Positions 5,800-8,219 of a stretch of DNA of 8,219 nucleotides are shown piece by piece; position 1 is the stretch's first letter, and the number at the start of each line of letters is the position of its first letter. The position numbers and the translations under genes are program-made. The DNA is taken from the NCBI GenBank assembly GCA_002298155.1, contig DBME01000458.1, positions 1-8,219 on the forward strand, in the 5' to 3' direction. The notes under the pieces were generated by a model. That model saw only the letters and a list, made by a program, of their open reading frames with translations, did no database searches and was not told where the DNA came from. This DNA comes from Holophagaceae bacterium UBA706. Lineage in GTDB: Bacteria > Acidobacteriota > Holophagae > Holophagales > Holophagaceae.

Positions 5800-5805
5800 C
5801 TCCTT
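5800..5805 (-). promoter_or_regulatory. Ribosome binding site of the DUF2892 gene, overlapping the thioredoxin stop
   Basis: The minus strand reads AAGGAG, five bases, then GTG. The AA of the site belongs to the upstream TAA stop. This fixes the GTG as the start and indicates stop-start coupling between the thioredoxin and DUF2892 genes. Confidence 0.65.
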
Positions 5806-6217
5806 AGTTGGCTGCGGCGGTGAGGGCGGTGGTGAGGACGTCGGCGCTCTGGACGCCCACGAAGCGCTGGACGACCTTGCCGTCCTTGAGGACGACGAGG
5901 GTGGGGATGGCCTGGACGCCGAACTGGGAGGCCAGCTCCCGTTCGTCGTCCACGTTGACCTTGGCCACGACGGCCTTGTCGCCGAGGCCCTGGGCCACGT
6001 CCTCGACGATGGGGCCCTGGGTGCGGCAGGGACCGCACCAGGGGGCCCAGAAGTCCACGAGGACGGGCTTGCCCTGGGCCTTGACGGCCGGGAAGGTGGC
6101 GGCGGTGAGGGTGAGGACGGTGGACACGGTCTTGTCTCCGGCGGGGACTGCGGGTTTGGGACGGTTGCCGCAGGCCAGGAGGGCCAGGACGGCGGCGGGC
6201 AGGATCAGGCGTTTCAT
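5804..6217 (-). CDS. Thioredoxin-fold lipoprotein (periplasm-facing)
   Basis: The protein has 137 residues. The N-terminus MKRLILPAAVLALLAC16 is a lipoprotein signal peptide with lipidation expected at C16; the +2 residue is Gly. A proline-rich spacer (17-30) leads to a complete thioredoxin domain (about 33-136): strand KPVLVDFWAPW, catalytic W60-C61-G-P-C64, buried-acid strand VVAKVNVDDE and the cis-proline loop A103-I-P105-T. The WCGPC site is that of reducing or general thiol-disulfide thioredoxins rather than DsbA. As a lipid-anchored periplasmic protein it would act on extracytoplasmic thiols, perhaps those of the neighbouring cysteine-containing membrane proteins. The ATG at 6215-6217 overlaps the RND stop codon (ATGA), with GGAGG four bases upstream inside the RND gene, so translation is coupled. 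The open frame runs further upstream, but that part is a shadow of the RND gene. Confidence 0.93.
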   Translation of the reverse strand: MKRLILPAAVLALLACGNRPKPAVPAGDKTVSTVLTLTAATFPAVKAQGKPVLVDFWAPWCGPCRTQGPIVEDVAQGLGDKAVVAKVNVDDERELASQFGVQAIPTLVVLKDGKVVQRFVGVQSADVLTTALTAAAN

Positions 6218-8219
6218 AAGGCCTCCGGGGCGGTCGCCTTCCGCTGCAGTTCGGCTGCGCGACCGCGGCGGGCGACGAGGTAGTAGAGCACGGGAACGGC
6301 AAGGCGTGACAGAAGGGTCGCTGCCACCTCGCCGGCCATGAGGCTGATGGCCAGGCCCTGGAAGATGGGATCGGCCAGCATGACCGAGGAGCCCACCATC
6401 ACGGCCGCGGCGGTGAGGAGCATGGGACGGAAGCGCACCACGCCGGCCTCCTCCACGGCGCTTTCCAGGGCCATGCCCTCGGAGAGCTTCAGTTCGATGA
6501 AGTCCACCAGGATGATGCTGTTCCGGACGATGATGCCCGCGCCAGCGATGAAGCCGATCATGCTGGTGGCCGTGAAGAAGGCCCCCAGGATCCCGTGGGC
6601 CGGGATGATGCCGATGAGCGACAGGGGAATGGGCACCAGAATCACGAAGGGGATCGTGAAGCTCTCGAACCAGCCCACCACCAGCACGAAGATCAGCACC
6701 AGCACCGCCGCGAAGGCCAGCCCCAGGTCCCGGAACACTTCGAGGGTGATGTGCCACTCGCCGTCCCACTTCATGACCAGGTCCTCGGTGGAAGCGGGGT
6801 GGGACAGGCCCAGGCGGACCACGGGCTTGCCGTTGGAGCCGGGAATGGCGTCGATCTTCTTGCCCAGCGCGGAAAGGGCGTACACGGGGCTTTCGATGGT
6901 CCCGGCCAGGTCGCCAAAGACGTAGGTGACGGGCATCAGGTTCTTGTGGAAGATGTCGGCCTCCTCGAGGCCTTCCTTCACGGTCACCAGCTCGGACAGG
7001 GGCACCATGCCCCGGGCGCCGGGCACGGCGAGCTGCAGGAGGTCGCGGAGGTCGCGGCGCCGCTCGGAGGCGAGCTGGACCACCACCGGAACCTGGGTGG
7101 AGCCTTCCAGGACGTGGAAGGTGCCCGCGGGGAAGCCCTGGCCCGCCATGGAGAGGACCTGGACCACGTGGGCGGGGGCCACGCCGTGGAGGGCCGCCTT
7201 CTCCCGGTCCAGCACGAGGCTGATCTTGGGGGAGGTGGGGTTGAGGGTGGAATCCACGTCCACCACGCCGTCCACGGACCGGAAGGCCTTGAGGACCTCC
7301 GTGGCGTAGCGGGCGCGCTCGGCGGGGGTGGGGCCGTAGATTTCGGCAACGACGGTGTCGAGAACGGGCGGGCCGGGAGGGATCTCCACGACCTTCATGC
7401 GGGCGCCGGCGGGAGCGGTGAGCTTCTCGAGCTCGGGCCTCAGCCGGGTGGCGATGGCGTGGCTCTGCTCCTTGCGGTCGCCCTTGCCCACCAGGTTCAC
7501 CTGGATGTCGACCATGCTCGCGTCCTGGCGCAGGAAGCTGTGGCGAACCATGCCCACGAAGGTGAAGGGCGCGGCCTCCTGGGCGTAGACCTGGACGTTG
7601 CGGACGACGGGTTCCTTCATGAGGCGCCGGGCCACGGACTGGCCCAGGGCGAGGGCGTCCTCCTTGGGGGTGCCGGCGGGGAGGTCCAGCTGGACCATGA
7701 ACTCGCTCTTGTTGTCGAAGGGCAGCATCTTCAGCACCACCAGCTTGACCACGCCGAGGCCGACCGAGGCGACGATGGCGGCGACGATGCCGATCCACAG
7801 CTTGCGCCGGGCGGCGCGGCCGCTTTGCGGATCGAGCAGCGGCGTCATCAGGCGGCGGAAGAAGGCATCGAGCCGGCCGGCCAGCTTGTCGTCGCCCGCG
7901 CCATGGCCACCATGGCCACCCTGGCTGGTGGCCGGCTTCATCAGCCGCAGCGCCAGCCAGGGCGTGATGATGAAGGCGATGGCCAGCGAGATGAACATGC
8001 CCATCGAGGCATTGATCGGGATCGGGCTCATGTACGGCCCCATCAGGCCGGAGACGAAGGCCATCGGCAGCAGCGCGGCGATCACCGTGAAGGTGGCGAG
8101 GATGGTTGGCCCGCCGACCTCGTCGACCGCGCCGGGAATGAGCGAGACCAGCGGGCGGCCGGGCTCGCGCACGTGCCAGCGGTGGATGTTCTCGACCACG
8201 ACGATGGCGTCGTCCACCA
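6214..8219 (-). CDS. RND-family efflux permease, C-terminal two thirds (5' end outside the window)
   Basis: About 668 residues are visible, of the 1000 or more usual for RND permeases. The first visible residues, VDDAIVVVENI, are the helix-4 proton-relay motif with paired Asp. Next come helices 5-6 (SLIPGAVDEVGGPTIL to FIITPWLALRLM), a His/Gly loop GGHGGHG (about 100-106) and helix 7 (about 140-161). LPFDNKSEFMVQLDLPAGTP then leads into the second large periplasmic domain. Helices 8-12 follow, including GIIVRNSIILVDFIE and FRPMLLTAAAVMVGSSVM. These pumps drive efflux from periplasm or inner membrane with an adaptor and an outer-membrane channel, presumably encoded beyond the right edge. VDDAI points away from the VDGAV-type heavy-metal (CzcA) class, but the substrate is not assignable. 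Codon choice differs sharply between the part right of about 7770 and the rest. Its stop overlaps the thioredoxin ATG. Confidence 0.95.
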   Translation of the reverse strand, partial: VDDAIVVVENIHRWHVREPGRPLVSLIPGAVDEVGGPTILATFTVIAALLPMAFVSGLMGPYMSPIPINASMGMFISLAIAFIITPWLALRLMKPATSQGGHGGHGAGDDKLAGRLDAFFRRLMTPLLDPQSGRAARRKLWIGIVAAIVASVGLGVVKLVVLKMLPFDNKSEFMVQLDLPAGTPKEDALALGQSVARRLMKEPVVRNVQVYAQEAAPFTFVGMVRHSFLRQDASMVDIQVNLVGKGDRKEQSHAIATRLRPELEKLTAPAGARMKVVEIPPGPPVLDTVVAEIYGPTPAERARYATEVLKAFRSVDGVVDVDSTLNPTSPKISLVLDREKAALHGVAPAHVVQVLSMAGQGFPAGTFHVLEGSTQVPVVVQLASERRRDLRDLLQLAVPGARGMVPLSELVTVKEGLEEADIFHKNLMPVTYVFGDLAGTIESPVYALSALGKKIDAIPGSNGKPVVRLGLSHPASTEDLVMKWDGEWHITLEVFRDLGLAFAAVLVLIFVLVVGWFESFTIPFVILVPIPLSLIGIIPAHGILGAFFTATSMIGFIAGAGIIVRNSIILVDFIELKLSEGMALESAVEEAGVVRFRPMLLTAAAVMVGSSVMLADPIFQGLAISLMAGEVAATLLSRLAVPVLYYLVARRGRAAELQRKATAPEAL
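7901..7918 (-). repeat. 9-bp tandem duplication encoding the His-Gly-Gly loop of the RND permease
   Basis: CCATGGCCA occurs twice back to back (7901-7909, 7910-7918). In the RND frame it encodes consecutive His-Gly-Gly units, giving GGHGGHG in the loop after helix 6. It looks like a slippage duplication in a tolerant cytoplasmic loop. A metal-binding role for the two histidines is possible but unsupported. Confidence 0.6.

Noticed and set aside
5804..7798. Single long ORF suggesting a thioredoxin fused to a large N-terminal domain
   Set aside because: The upstream portion is an Arg/Pro/Gly-rich shadow of the RND gene; the thioredoxin has its own RBS, ATG and lipoprotein signal at 6217.
1..8219. 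CRISPR arrays, tRNA/rRNA genes, insertion sequences or attachment sites
   Set aside because: I saw no regularly spaced repeats, tRNA-like cloverleaf, transposase motifs or terminal inverted repeats on either strand.

Overview
The window is GC-rich bacterial DNA with tightly packed genes, strong Shine-Dalgarno sites and third codon positions that are almost all G or C. A TonB-dependent outer-membrane receptor, two genes for proteins with signal peptides, a lipoprotein and an RND permease indicate a Gram-negative diderm. Gene content and codon style would fit an Acidobacteriota (Holophagae/Geothrix-like) genome or a similar high-GC lineage. This is an impression, not a demonstrated assignment.

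Left part (1-3298). A few codons of a plus-strand gene end at 52. A two-gene minus-strand operon follows. A TonB-dependent receptor (1244-3298) is transcribed first from a good sigma70-type promoter at 3347-3376. After 19 bp comes an exported protein (148-1224) built from two copies of a sulfite-oxidase-like (Oxidored_molyb-type) fold, with one CxxCH motif inside the first copy. The pair looks like an uptake or processing unit for an unidentified ligand. An inverted repeat overlaps the -10 element of its promoter.

Middle (3299-4213). A divergent plus-strand gene (GTG start at 3543) encodes an unrecognised small secreted protein with somewhat more A/T-ending codons than its neighbours. After it lies a short convergent gap holding a perfect 16-bp palindrome.

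Right part (4214-8219). Seven minus-strand genes run from right to left: an RND efflux permease (its start lies outside the window), a lipoprotein thioredoxin, a DUF2892 membrane protein, a DUF6132 membrane protein, a membrane-anchored rhodanese, a cysteine-less carboxymuconolactone-decarboxylase-like protein and an ArsR-family repressor. Junctions from the permease to the rhodanese are 15 bp or less, one of them an ATGA overlap. The arsR gene appears to have its own promoter as well. ArsR, rhodanese and DUF2892 are the same modules as E. coli YgaV/YgaP, a sulfide/sulfane-sulfur-responsive pair, here split into separate genes and joined to a periplasmic thioredoxin and an RND pump. My best reading is a thiol or sulfane-sulfur stress operon with efflux capacity; the substrate is unknown.

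Codon choice changes abruptly inside the RND gene near 7725-7770 (CCG/TCG to the right, CCC/TCC to the left). This suggests either a recombination mosaic or an assembly chimera.
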